DNA of 64,000 bases, from the NCBI GenBank assembly GCA_934525065.1, contig CAKSYX010000005.1, forward strand, positions 19,870 through 83,869, written 5' to 3'. Below, piece after piece: positions 49,738 to 58,325 of the stretch. The notes beneath the pieces were generated by a model. The model was not told the DNA's origin. It worked only from the letters and a program-made list of their open reading frames with translations, and made no database searches. This DNA comes from an uncultured Eubacteriales bacterium. GTDB lineage: Bacteria; Bacillota; Clostridia; Oscillospirales; Acutalibacteraceae. Position 1 is the stretch's first letter, and every line of letters begins with the position of its first letter. Position numbers and translations under genes: made by a program.

Positions 49738-50790
49738 ATGCTTGAAAGAAGAAAAACAAAAAAAATCAAACTCGGCAGTATTTATATCGGCGGCGACAGT
49801 CCCATTACGGTTCAGTCGATGCTCAACAAAGAGGCTCATGACGCCAAAGGCAATGTTGCCCAGGCGAAAAGGCTCGAAAAAGCAGGCTGCGAAATTATCC
49901 GCGCTGCTGTGCCCGACCTTGAGGCGGTCAAAACGATAGCCGCCTTGAAGGAGAATGTGAGCATTCCCGTTGTTGCCGATATTCATTTCAATTATAAAAT
50001 TGCGCTCGAATGTGTTGCGGCCGGCGTTGATAAGGTCAGAATAAATCCCGGCAATATCGGCGCTGACGAAAACGTTCGCGCAGTTGCAAAAAAATGCCGC
50101 GAAAACGGTGTTCCGATTCGCATCGGCGTAAATTCCGGTTCGGTTGAAAAGCATATTCTTCAAAAATACGGCGCACCCACGGCTCAGGCCATGGCCGAAA
50201 GTGCAATGTATCATGTTTCGCTGCTTGAAAAATATGATTTTGATGATATCGTAATTTCAATCAAATCCTCAAACGTTCAGACAATGATTGAAGCCTATGA
50301 GCTTGTTGCCGGAATGTGCAGCTATCCGCTCCACCTCGGAGTTACCGAAGCCGGAACAAAAAGAATGGGTATGCTCAAATCCGCTGTCGGAATCGGTTCG
50401 CTTCTTATGAGGGGAATCGGAGACACAATCCGTGTCTCCCTTACAGCGGATCCGCAGGAGGAGGTCTACGCCGGCCTTGACATTCTCAAAGCCGCCGGCC
50501 TTCGTAATGACACTCCGACTCTCGTTTCCTGCCCGACCTGCGGCAGAACAAAAATTGACCTTATCTCGCTTGCAAATGAGGTTGAAGAAAAGCTGCGTGC
50601 GGTCAAAAAGCCTGTAACGGTTGCCGTCATGGGCTGCGTTGTTAACGGCCCGGGCGAGGCAAGGGAGGCCGATGTCGGAATTGCAGGCGGCGACGGTTGC
50701 GGCCTTGTTTTCAAGCATGGCGAAATAGTCAAAAAAGTGAGTGAGGATAAGCTCGTCGATGAACTGATGAAAGAAATCGAAGAATTATAA
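49738..50790 (+). CDS. ispG: 4-hydroxy-3-methylbut-2-enyl diphosphate synthase
   Basis: 350 residues from the ATG at 49738 after GGAAGGTG. TIM barrel (ITVQSMLNKEAHD, VPVVADIHFNYKIALE-like block VVADIHFNYKIAL) and the iron-sulfur domain with CPTCGRT near residue 267 and MGCVVNGPGEAREADVGIAG near 302. Next-to-last step of the MEP pathway. Three enzymes of this pathway (ispE, dxr, ispG) lie in the window. Confidence 0.97.
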   Translation: MLERRKTKKIKLGSIYIGGDSPITVQSMLNKEAHDAKGNVAQAKRLEKAGCEIIRAAVPDLEAVKTIAALKENVSIPVVADIHFNYKIALECVAAGVDKVRINPGNIGADENVRAVAKKCRENGVPIRIGVNSGSVEKHILQKYGAPTAQAMAESAMYHVSLLEKYDFDDIVISIKSSNVQTMIEAYELVAGMCSYPLHLGVTEAGTKRMGMLKSAVGIGSLLMRGIGDTIRVSLTADPQEEVYAGLDILKAAGLRNDTPTLVSCPTCGRTKIDLISLANEVEEKLRAVKKPVTVAVMGCVVNGPGEAREADVGIAGGDGCGLVFKHGEIVKKVSEDKLVDELMKEIEEL

Positions 50791-50800
50791 GGATAAAAGA

Positions 50801-53800
50801 ATGAGCAATAGTTTTACATCTCTTTTCGGTGGGCTTGCCGGAAACGAAAGAGCCGCCGAGCTGCTTTCGCAAAGCAGTGTCTGCAACATACGAATATATA
50901 AAGAGAGCAGGAAAATGGAGCTTGAGCTTTCCTTTTCTGCTCTTGTCTCGCATAAAGAGCTTTCCTTTGCCGAAGAGGAGCTCAAAAACCGTCTTGCGCT
51001 CGAAAGCGTTGAAATTTTTCCGAAGATGCCGCCGGAGATTTTTTCCGAAGGCTATTTTCCTTCGCTTGTTTGCGCCGTCAATTCTTCAATCGCGGCGAGC
51101 AACGGATTTTTTGAGGGAGCAACAGCCTCCTTTGACGGAAAAACGCTTTCTGTTTCCCTTACCCACGGCGGAAAGGGTATTCTTGAGTCCTGCGGCTGTG
51201 ACCGTTTTATGGAAAGGCTCATCGGCGAACGTTTCGGCAGAAAAGTGAGCGTTGTTTTCCTCGGCGAGGATCCGACGATTGAAGATAAGTCCTACACCGA
51301 GATGATTCGCACCGCAGAGGACGAAAATATGCGCTCAAAGGGCATCGACCCCGAAGAGGTTCGCGCGGCCGCAACGAAGCCGAAGGAGCACAAGGTCATT
51401 GAAGGAATTCCCCTCTATTTTGAAACCGCTCATCCCGTGCTCGGAACAAAAATCACCAAAAAGCCGCGTCCGCTTTCCGAAATCAGCCTTGAGGACGGCT
51501 CCTGTGTTGTCTGGGGCGACGTTTTCGGCCTGGATGTCCGCGAAACGAGGGACGGCAGGAGCAATATCGTAACCTTCAATATAACCGACCGTACATATGC
51601 CTATACCTGCAAGATTTTTGAAAAGAAGGAGTATTGCGCTCATATTCTTGAAAAGGTTGCAGACGGTGTTACACTTCTGATTCGCGGCGATTTGACCTTT
51701 GACAAGTTTTCCGGCGAGGTTGTGATTACGCCGAGGGCAATTTCAACGATTGAAAAGATTCCGCCGATTGATGATGCCGAAGAAAAGCGCGTTGAGCTTC
51801 ATTTGCACACAAAAATGTCAATGATGGACGGTCTGACTGACGCAAAGCTCCTCGTCAAGCGTGCAATCGCATGGGGACATAAGGCAATTGCAATAACAGA
51901 CCACGGCGTTGTTCAGGCTTTCCCGGAGGCAATTGCCGCTGCTTCGGGCAAAATCAAGGTCATTCTCGGAATGGAGGGCTATTTCCTCAATGATGATGAA
52001 ACTGACTTTGATTCATGGAAAAAGGAGAAAAAGGGCAAGTATTTCCATCAGATTATTCTCGCAAGGAACAGCACGGGTCTTAAAAACCTTTATAAGCTGA
52101 TATCTCTTTCTAACGTAAAATATTTTCACCGCAAGCCCATTATACCGAAAAGCGAGCTGATGAAGCATCGCGAAGGTCTGATAATCGGCAGTGCCTGTGA
52201 AGCCGGTGAACTTTACAGAGCTATTGCAACCGGGCAAAGTGACGAGGCAATCATGAAGATTGCTTCGTTCTATGACTACCTTGAAATTCAGCCCTGCGGA
52301 AACAACCGCTACATGATTGAAAGCGAAAGATTCCCGAACGTCAACAGCATTGAGGACATTCAGAACATGAACCGAAAGGTGGTTCATGTTGCGGATGCGC
52401 TCGGAAAAATGACGGTTGCAACGTGTGACGTTCATTTCATAGACCCCGAGGACAGCATTTTCAGAGCAATCCTTATGAAGGGTCAGGGCTTTGCGGACGC
52501 GGACAAGCAGGCTCCGCTCTTCTTGCGCAACACAAAGGATATGCTCAGGGAATTTGAATATCTCGGCGATGAAGCTGCAAGGGAGGTTGTAATCACAAAC
52601 CCCGGAAAAATTGCAGACATGATTGAAGAACTGACGCCGATTCCGAGCGGAAACTATCCTCCGTCACTTGAAGGCGCCGATGATGAGCTCAAACGTCTCT
52701 GCTGGGAAAAAACAAAGCGTCTTTACGGCGACCCGGTTCCGGAATACGTTGCTTCGCGTTTGACGAGGGAGCTTGACTCAATAATCAAGCATGGCTTTGG
52801 CGTTCTTTATATGATTGCGCAAAAGCTGGTCAAAAACTCCGAGGATCACGGCTACCATGTAGGTTCGCGCGGTTCCGTCGGCTCGTCATATGTTGCGAAC
52901 GCCTCCGGAATTTCAGAGGTCAATCCTCTTGCGCCGCATTACCGCTGCCCGAAATGCCGCCATACGGAGTTCTTTTTGAACGGTGAGGTAGGTTCCGGTT
53001 ATGACCTGCCGGAAAAGGATTGCCCAGAATGCGGCACGCCGATGGACAGAGACGGCCACGACATTCCGTTTGAAACCTTCCTCGGCTTCAAGGGCGATAA
53101 AAGCCCGGATATCGACCTCAATTTCTCCGGCGAGTATCAGTCGAGGGCGCATAAATACACCGAGGAGCTTTTCGGCTCATCCCACGTTTTTAAAGCGGGC
53201 ACGATTGCTACCGTTGCCGATAAGACAGCGTTCGGCTTTGTCAAAAAGTATCTTGACGACCACGAACGCAAGGTTTCAAGAGCGGAGGAAGCAAGGCTCA
53301 CGATCGGCTGTACCGGCGTTAAACGCACAACAGGCCAGCACCCGGGCGGAATGGTGGTTGTTCCGAATGCCTTTGAGGCGGAGGATTTCACTCCCGTTCA
53401 GTACCCTTCGGATGACTCAAGCAAGGGTCAAACGACCACTCACTTTGACTTCCATGCGCTTCACGATACCATTTTGAAGCTTGATAACCTCGGCCACGAT
53501 GTTCCGACGCTCTATAAGCACCTTGAGGATCTGACGGGAATACCCGTTATGGAAACGGACATCTGCGACCCGAAAATATATGAAATGCTCACAAGTCCGG
53601 CGCCGCTGCGCGTCACTGCCGAGGACATCGACTGCCCGACGGGTACGCTGACGATTCCTGAAATGGGCACCCCGTTCGTTATTCAGATGCTCCTTGACGC
53701 TCAGCCAAAGAACTTTTCCGACCTGCTTCAAATTTCCGGTCTTTCCCACGGAACCGATGTTTGGCTCGGAAACGCTCAGGACCTTATCAAGGACGGAATC

Positions 53801-54559
53801 TGCACAATTTCCGAGGTTATCGGTACCCGTGACAGCATCATGGTCTACCTCATGCATAAGGGACTTGAACCGAGCCACGCCTTCAAAATCATGGAGACTG
53901 TCCGTAAGGGACTTATCGCCAAGGGCAAGGTCTCAACGGAGGTCTGGGAGGGCATGGAGCAGGATATGCGCGAGCATGATGTTCCGGAGTGGTACATAAA
54001 GTCCTGCTATAAAATTAAATATATGTTCCCGAAGGCGCACGCTGCCGCATATGTCAGCGCGGCACTGAGGCTTGGCTGGTACAAGATATATAAGCCGCTT
54101 GAGTATTATGCGGCGTTCATGACCGTTCGCGGCGGAGACATTGATGCCGTTGCCGTCCTTGAAGGCAGAGAAGCCGTTAAAAGAAAAATGAGGGAAATCA
54201 AGGAGCAGGGAAAATCTGCCGCCCCAAAGGATATCAATATGTATCCCGGCCTTCAGGCCGTCAATGAGATGATGGCAAGGGGAATTGAATTTTTGCCTGT
54301 TGATATCTATAAATCCGACGCAACCGTTTATAAAATCGAGGACGGAAAGATTCGTATGCCCTTCGGCGCGCTCAGCGGCGTCGGAGAAAATGCGGCAATC
54401 GGCCTTGCCGAAGCGCGGAAAAAGGCTGATCACTTTGTTTCGGTTGAAGATTTTGCTTCGGCCGCCGGTGCATCGAGCTCGGTTATCGAAGCATTGCGCC
54501 AGGTCGGTGCATTCAAGGATATGCCGGCAACAAGGCAGATCAGTCTGTTTGAGTTTTAA
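50801..54559 (+). CDS. polC: DNA polymerase III alpha subunit, PolC type, lacking the inserted exonuclease
   Basis: 1252 residues against about 1430-1450 for typical PolC. Order seen: N-terminal domain (1-200), OB fold (about 225-320), PHP domain with ELHLHTKMSMMDG near 334, AITDHGVVQAFPEA and GMEGYFLND near 390, polymerase palm with GSRGSVGSSY near 688, a zinc ribbon (CPKC...CPEC, 716-745), the catalytic DIDLNFSG near 770 and the C-terminal fingers and beta-clamp region (motif QISLFEF at the very end). In canonical PolC a 170-180 residue DEDD exonuclease interrupts PHP between the GMEAYLVND and HAIILVKN blocks. Here those blocks are 17 residues apart (residues 399-415), so the exonuclease is missing. 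The start follows AAGGATAAAAGA. Confidence 0.95.
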   Translation: MSNSFTSLFGGLAGNERAAELLSQSSVCNIRIYKESRKMELELSFSALVSHKELSFAEEELKNRLALESVEIFPKMPPEIFSEGYFPSLVCAVNSSIAASNGFFEGATASFDGKTLSVSLTHGGKGILESCGCDRFMERLIGERFGRKVSVVFLGEDPTIEDKSYTEMIRTAEDENMRSKGIDPEEVRAAATKPKEHKVIEGIPLYFETAHPVLGTKITKKPRPLSEISLEDGSCVVWGDVFGLDVRETRDGRSNIVTFNITDRTYAYTCKIFEKKEYCAHILEKVADGVTLLIRGDLTFDKFSGEVVITPRAISTIEKIPPIDDAEEKRVELHLHTKMSMMDGLTDAKLLVKRAIAWGHKAIAITDHGVVQAFPEAIAAASGKIKVILGMEGYFLNDDETDFDSWKKEKKGKYFHQIILARNSTGLKNLYKLISLSNVKYFHRKPIIPKSELMKHREGLIIGSACEAGELYRAIATGQSDEAIMKIASFYDYLEIQPCGNNRYMIESERFPNVNSIEDIQNMNRKVVHVADALGKMTVATCDVHFIDPEDSIFRAILMKGQGFADADKQAPLFLRNTKDMLREFEYLGDEAAREVVITNPGKIADMIEELTPIPSGNYPPSLEGADDELKRLCWEKTKRLYGDPVPEYVASRLTRELDSIIKHGFGVLYMIAQKLVKNSEDHGYHVGSRGSVGSSYVANASGISEVNPLAPHYRCPKCRHTEFFLNGEVGSGYDLPEKDCPECGTPMDRDGHDIPFETFLGFKGDKSPDIDLNFSGEYQSRAHKYTEELFGSSHVFKAGTIATVADKTAFGFVKKYLDDHERKVSRAEEARLTIGCTGVKRTTGQHPGGMVVVPNAFEAEDFTPVQYPSDDSSKGQTTTHFDFHALHDTILKLDNLGHDVPTLYKHLEDLTGIPVMETDICDPKIYEMLTSPAPLRVTAEDIDCPTGTLTIPEMGTPFVIQMLLDAQPKNFSDLLQISGLSHGTDVWLGNAQDLIKDGICTISEVIGTRDSIMVYLMHKGLEPSHAFKIMETVRKGLIAKGKVSTEVWEGMEQDMREHDVPEWYIKSCYKIKYMFPKAHAAAYVSAALRLGWYKIYKPLEYYAAFMTVRGGDIDAVAVLEGREAVKRKMREIKEQGKSAAPKDINMYPGLQAVNEMMARGIEFLPVDIYKSDATVYKIEDGKIRMPFGALSGVGENAAIGLAEARKKADHFVSVEDFASAAGASSSVIEALRQVGAFKDMPATRQISLFEF

Positions 54560-54567
54560 AAAAGGAG

Positions 54568-55332
54568 GTGAGCAAAACGGAGGTTAAGCTTAATGAGGGC
54601 GAAAGAATTGATCCGCTCGGCGGCGGGTATTCAATCGTTGTTTCAAAAGACCATATTTTCGGCACGGACGCCGTTTTGCTTGCGGACTTTTCAAAAATCA
54701 GGAAAAACGATACCGCCTGCGACCTCGGCAGCGGCTGCGGAATTATTCCGCTGCTTTGGTGCAAAAAAGAAAGCGGCCGCCTTTTTGCCGTTGAAATTCA
54801 GAAAAAGGCCTGCGCCCAATTTGAAAAATCGCTTTCTCTCAATTTGCTTGAAGGCCGTATCAGCGTTCTTAACCGCGATTTGCGGGAGCTTAAAGGCGCT
54901 CTGCCCTTCGGGGCGTTCGACCTTGTCACGATGAACCCGCCTTATAAAAAGGTCGGAGCCGGAATTGAAAGCGTCAGCGAAAGTGATAAAATCGCGCGGC
55001 ATGAGACAATGTGCAGCATTGACGACTGCTGTGAGGCGGCGTCTAAGCTTCTGCGCTTCGGCGGAAGGCTTTGCCTTTGTCATCGGCCCGAACGCCTGTG
55101 CGACGTAATAAGCTCGATGAAAAAGAACGGCATTGAGCCGAAAAGACTGCGCTTTGTTTCAAAAAATGCCGAAAGCGCGCCGTGGCTGTTCCTTATCGAA
55201 GGAAAAAGGGGAGCGCAAAGCTTTCTCAATATTGAAAAGAATCTTTATATTGAAACCGCGGACGGAAAAATGTCGCCTGAGCTTTGTGAAATAATGGGAG
55301 ACTATGCGAAGGAGGGTATGATGCAGCCTTGA
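54568..55332 (+). CDS. TrmN6-like N6-adenine tRNA methyltransferase
   Basis: 254 residues. The SAM motif is ACDLGSGCGIIPLLW near residue 50 and the catalytic motif of N6-adenine methyltransferases is TMNPPYKK near 119, followed by RHETMCSIDDCCEAASKLLR, typical of the TrmN6/YabB family that modifies tRNA1(Val). The start is uncertain: the GTG at 54568 overlaps the GGAGG, so either an unusual spacing or a non-standard start a few codons downstream applies. It lies 8 bases after polC, as yabB-like genes often precede rsmI. Confidence 0.85.
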   Translation: MSKTEVKLNEGERIDPLGGGYSIVVSKDHIFGTDAVLLADFSKIRKNDTACDLGSGCGIIPLLWCKKESGRLFAVEIQKKACAQFEKSLSLNLLEGRISVLNRDLRELKGALPFGAFDLVTMNPPYKKVGAGIESVSESDKIARHETMCSIDDCCEAASKLLRFGGRLCLCHRPERLCDVISSMKKNGIEPKRLRFVSKNAESAPWLFLIEGKRGAQSFLNIEKNLYIETADGKMSPELCEIMGDYAKEGMMQP

Positions 55333-55351
55333 CTATATCATACAAGAGAAT

Positions 55352-56176
55352 ATGAGCGGAAAACTTTTTATTGTCGGCACACCGATAGGAAACCTCGGAG
55401 ATATTTCTCCCCGAGCGCTTGAAACGCTTGAAAACTGCGGCTTCATCGCCGCCGAAGATACACGCGTGACGCTGAAGCTTCTCAATCACTTTGAAATCAA
55501 AAAGCCGATGATAAGCTACTTTGAGCACAACAGAAGAGAAAAGGGTGAAATCATTGCCGAACGCATTCTCGCAGGTGAGGATTGCGCTCTTGTTACGGAC
55601 GCCGGGATGCCGGCTGTTTCCGACCCGGGCGAAGACCTTGTTGACCTTTGCCATGAAAAAGGGATAGACGTCAAGGTCGTTCCGGGGCCGTCGGCTTTTG
55701 TTGCGGCCGCTGCGCTTTCGGGTCTGCCTGTCGGAAGGTTCACCTTTGAGGGCTTTATCAGCGTCAACAAGCAAAGCCGCCGCAAACATCTGGCTTCTGT
55801 TGCCCACGAAAAGCGGACGATGATTTTTTATGAAGCACCGCATAAGCTTTCCGCAACGCTCAAAGATCTTTTTGAAGTGCTCGGCAACCGCCGCATGGCG
55901 ATAGTCCGCGAAATTACAAAAATACACGAAGAAGTGATAAGAACTTCTCTCGCAGAGGCCGCCGAAAGGTACGCCGAAGAGCAGCTCAAGGGAGAAATCG
56001 TTCTTGTTATTGAGGGTGAGAAAACCGAAAGTGACGCCGTCACTCTTGAGGACGCGGTGACGCTTGCAAACGAATATATCGCCGAAGGCTTAAGCATTTC
56101 CTTTGCCGCAAAAAAAGCCGCGAAGGAAACCGGCCTTAAAAAAGGAGACATCTATGACGCAATCAAGGAGGGGTAA
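55352..56176 (+). CDS. rsmI: 16S rRNA (cytidine-1402 2'-O) methyltransferase
   Basis: 274 residues. LFIVGTPIGNLGDISPRALE at the N-terminus, AAEDTRVT, VTDAGMPAVSDPGEDLV and VVPGPSAFVAAAALSGLP show the tetrapyrrole-methylase fold of RsmI. It modifies C1402 in the ribosomal P-site together with RsmH. The neighbouring TrmN6-like gene is a common partner. Confidence 0.95.
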   Translation: MSGKLFIVGTPIGNLGDISPRALETLENCGFIAAEDTRVTLKLLNHFEIKKPMISYFEHNRREKGEIIAERILAGEDCALVTDAGMPAVSDPGEDLVDLCHEKGIDVKVVPGPSAFVAAAALSGLPVGRFTFEGFISVNKQSRRKHLASVAHEKRTMIFYEAPHKLSATLKDLFEVLGNRRMAIVREITKIHEEVIRTSLAEAAERYAEEQLKGEIVLVIEGEKTESDAVTLEDAVTLANEYIAEGLSISFAAKKAAKETGLKKGDIYDAIKEG

Positions 56177-56178
56177 AA

Positions 56179-56784
56179 ATGGCAGAATGGTTCAAGGAAT
56201 TCTGGCCGCTTGCGCTGCTTTTGGTTGCCGTGACCATCGGCGCGGTGTTCATGTTCCGCATTGCGGCGAAGTCAAGCGCACGGCATAAGCGCGACTTCAT
56301 GGCCGAAGAGGAGTATATAAAACATCTGAAGGCACTCAAGGAAAAATATGTTCCCCTGACCGCAGAAGCGATTGAAAACGCTCCTGACGAAGAGCTGCTT
56401 GAGGGTGTCGCGCTCGGCCTTCAGCTTTTCCTTCAAAAACAGGAGAACGATGAAAAAGCGTTTGAAGAGCTTTCGGACGCAAAAAAGTTTATCTATATCC
56501 TTGATATTCTTGAGAGCGACAAGACGCTCGGAAACTTTTTCCGTTCAAATTCGCCGATTCTCAAAACGCGGCTCGTTCCCGCGCTTGAGGCAATCGGTGC
56601 GGTGAAAAGGCTTTCCGAAATTAAAAGAATTGCGCTGATGTTTGACGATCGCGATGAAACGGTTTCCTTCAGCGAAAAGGAGATTGCCGCGCTTGACGAA
56701 AAGCTTTCGGATGAGGGGCTTTTAAGTGAGATTAAACTTGCCGGCGCAAAATATATCAAAGAGAATCCCAAAATGTTTATATAA
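56179..56784 (+). CDS. Unrecognised protein with one N-terminal membrane segment
   Basis: 201 residues. An N-terminal membrane segment (about 8-28, FWPLALLLVAVTIGAVFMF) with a basic stop RIAAKSSARHKRD leaves a helical acidic cytoplasmic domain with DEELLEGVALGLQLFLQKQE. The gene starts two bases after the rsmI stop, inside the operon, with AAGGAGG before it. It may be a helical-repeat scaffold; I do not know the family. Confidence 0.78.
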   Translation: MAEWFKEFWPLALLLVAVTIGAVFMFRIAAKSSARHKRDFMAEEEYIKHLKALKEKYVPLTAEAIENAPDEELLEGVALGLQLFLQKQENDEKAFEELSDAKKFIYILDILESDKTLGNFFRSNSPILKTRLVPALEAIGAVKRLSEIKRIALMFDDRDETVSFSEKEIAALDEKLSDEGLLSEIKLAGAKYIKENPKMFI

Positions 56785-56828
56785 AGCTGTTTTTCTACAA
56801 ATAGAGAAAAATTGTACCTTGCTTTTCA

Positions 56829-56857
56829 TTGACATTAACGGACTTTGAGTATATAAT
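56829..56857 (+). promoter_or_regulatory. Consensus promoter of the lipoprotein gene
   Basis: TTGACA, spacer of 17, TATAAT, about 43 bases before the ATG. Confidence 0.9.
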
Positions 56858-56900
56858 AAATGAGATTACCGGAAAAAAATTTTGATACGGAGGAGAACAT

Positions 56901-57680
56901 ATGCGAAAGCTCCTGCCTTTTATTCTGCTTTTTGTTTTGGTTGTGGTTCTTGCGGCCTGTAAAAGCGGCGGCGACACCGAGACGACCGCACCCGGAGCGC
57001 AGACCCTTTTCCCCGGCGTGAGCGCGGCAGAATCAACAACAGCCGCGAGCAGCCCTGCGGTTCAAAACGTTGCGAATACCTATGTTCTGACAACAACGCC
57101 GGACACCCCAATGCCGAGTGTGCCCACAACGCAGTTCAATATCGCGAACGAAAGCGTTGCCGACCCCTACACAACTCTGCCGCTTTCAACCGACATCAAT
57201 TTCACCGTTCCCAACATGACCGCGCCGGTTGTGAATTCTTCGGCTCTCCCGTCGACTCAGCCTGCCTCAACGGCAAGACCGACGAACAATTCGGTAACGA
57301 CGACGAAGAAGCCGACAGCCGCAACGACCACCACCAACCCGATGGTGAACGCAAAGCCGGTGGGTGTGTCTGTTTCTCCGGGGTTTAGCGGAGATGGCAA
57401 GAAAGTTATTGGTTCAATTACCAGTGGAGGTAGTTATAAGTCGAATTCAACCGTAATTTCTGTCAAGGTCAACGGTGAGACTTATCACAACATTCCTTGT
57501 CGTATCAGTGCCGGCAACATTAATTTAGACGGCTGTCAAGAGGTCATTATTGATTTGAGCAGTATAAATGTTGAGATGGATCTGGGAACTACAGTCACGG
57601 CTACTATTCCTGCCGGTTTCTTGCGTTCAAAGGATGGAAAAACATATAATAAAGCGTGTGGATTTTCTGTTAGCTACTAA
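56901..57680 (+). CDS. Lipoprotein with Thr/Pro-rich stalk and a distinct C-terminal beta domain
   Basis: 259 residues. The lipobox VVLAACKSGG puts the acylated Cys at residue 20. A Thr/Ser/Pro/Ala stalk (about 22-150) follows, and then a beta-rich domain (about 152-259: KPVGVSVSPGFSGDGKKVIG...) with two Cys (IPCRIS, LDGCQE) and a third in NKACGF. The stalk uses C/G-ending codons like its neighbours, whereas the last 105 codons use many T- and A-ending codons, so the C-terminal domain may be a recent acquisition. It is a cell-surface protein of unknown ligand. The start follows CGGAGGAG. Confidence 0.8.
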   Translation: MRKLLPFILLFVLVVVLAACKSGGDTETTAPGAQTLFPGVSAAESTTAASSPAVQNVANTYVLTTTPDTPMPSVPTTQFNIANESVADPYTTLPLSTDINFTVPNMTAPVVNSSALPSTQPASTARPTNNSVTTTKKPTAATTTTNPMVNAKPVGVSVSPGFSGDGKKVIGSITSGGSYKSNSTVISVKVNGETYHNIPCRISAGNINLDGCQEVIIDLSSINVEMDLGTTVTATIPAGFLRSKDGKTYNKACGFSVSY

Positions 57681-57744
57681 TCCAAAAACTTGTCTCACTT
57701 GAAACAGATTTTTGAAATTTACTCAAACAAAACCGAATTTTCAA

Positions 57745-57779
57745 CCGAAGCGTCTTTCAAAGCGGCGCTTCGGTTTTTT
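57745..57779 (+). terminator. Terminator of the lipoprotein gene
   Basis: CCGAAGCG and CGCTTCGG pair around a 13-base loop, followed by six T. Confidence 0.85.
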
Positions 57780-57794
57780 GCTGCTTGCTTTTAG

Positions 57795-57822
57795 CTGCCG
57801 GCCGCGCAAGCACGGCCGGCAG
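57795..57822. repeat. GC-rich perfect inverted repeat
   Basis: CTGCCGGCCG and CGGCCGGCAG, 10 bases each, loop of 8, with no T-run on either side. The surrounding gap (57780-57961) is otherwise AT-rich with no gene. Confidence 0.7.
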
Positions 57823-57961
57823 AAGGGTGCAGAATGCAAAACAATAAGGCATTTATTAAGATTTTTTGAAATCAGCAAAATAACAGAAATCTGCATTCGA
57901 AATTTATACATTTTTGTGCAATCTGTTACATTGCTATTTTGAAAAAAATGTGAGGAAGTTA

Positions 57962-57990
57962 TTGACAAAACGAAACAAAGATGATATTAT
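57962..57990 (+). promoter_or_regulatory. Promoter of the giant surface protein
   Basis: TTGACA, spacer of 17, TATTAT. It is about 335 bases before the start codon, so the transcript has a long leader. Confidence 0.8.
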
Positions 57991-58184
57991 TATTAAGCAA
58001 TATATGAACGTTTGTATGCTTATTCGGCAAAACTGCGTGCAGAGTGACTTCCGCTTGTCGGTCAGTTGGCACCATGCCGTAAAACGAACGGTCTGCAAAA
58101 TTATTTTGCCCGAGCGGATTTTCCGGTAACAGTTGAAAAACTTTATCCCGTTAATTATGCTTGGGTCGTTTTGCACCTCTTTTT

Positions 58185-58250
58185 GGGGCAAAAAAGGAGA
58201 AAACGGAAGGTCGATGGAAAACAGCTTTCCGAGAATCGGTTCTCCGCCCC
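58185..58250 (+). ncRNA. Candidate structured leader RNA (nested stems)
   Basis: Nested pairings in order from outside: GGGGC (58185-58189) with GCCCC (58246-58250); GGAGAA (58196-58201) with TTCTCC (58240-58245); CGAT (58212-58215) with ATCG (58235-58238); GGAAA (58216-58220) with TTTCC (58226-58230). It lies in the long leader of the giant surface protein. No match to a riboswitch class I know. Confidence 0.5.
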
Positions 58251-58325
58251 GAAAAGCCTTTTGCCGCCGGGCGTCAAACGTGTTGCAAAATTCATCAGAA
58301 AATTTGAATGGAGGAAAAGATTCAG

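Noticed and set aside
57795..57822. Second terminator after the lipoprotein gene
   Set aside because: The stem is strong but has no T-run on either strand; the true terminator is at 57745-57779.
57991..58325. Cyclic-di-GMP or other known riboswitch in the leader of the giant protein
   Set aside because: The conserved cores I know (for example GCAAA...GACGCAAAG for c-di-GMP-I) are absent; only the nested stems are reported, as an unknown structure.
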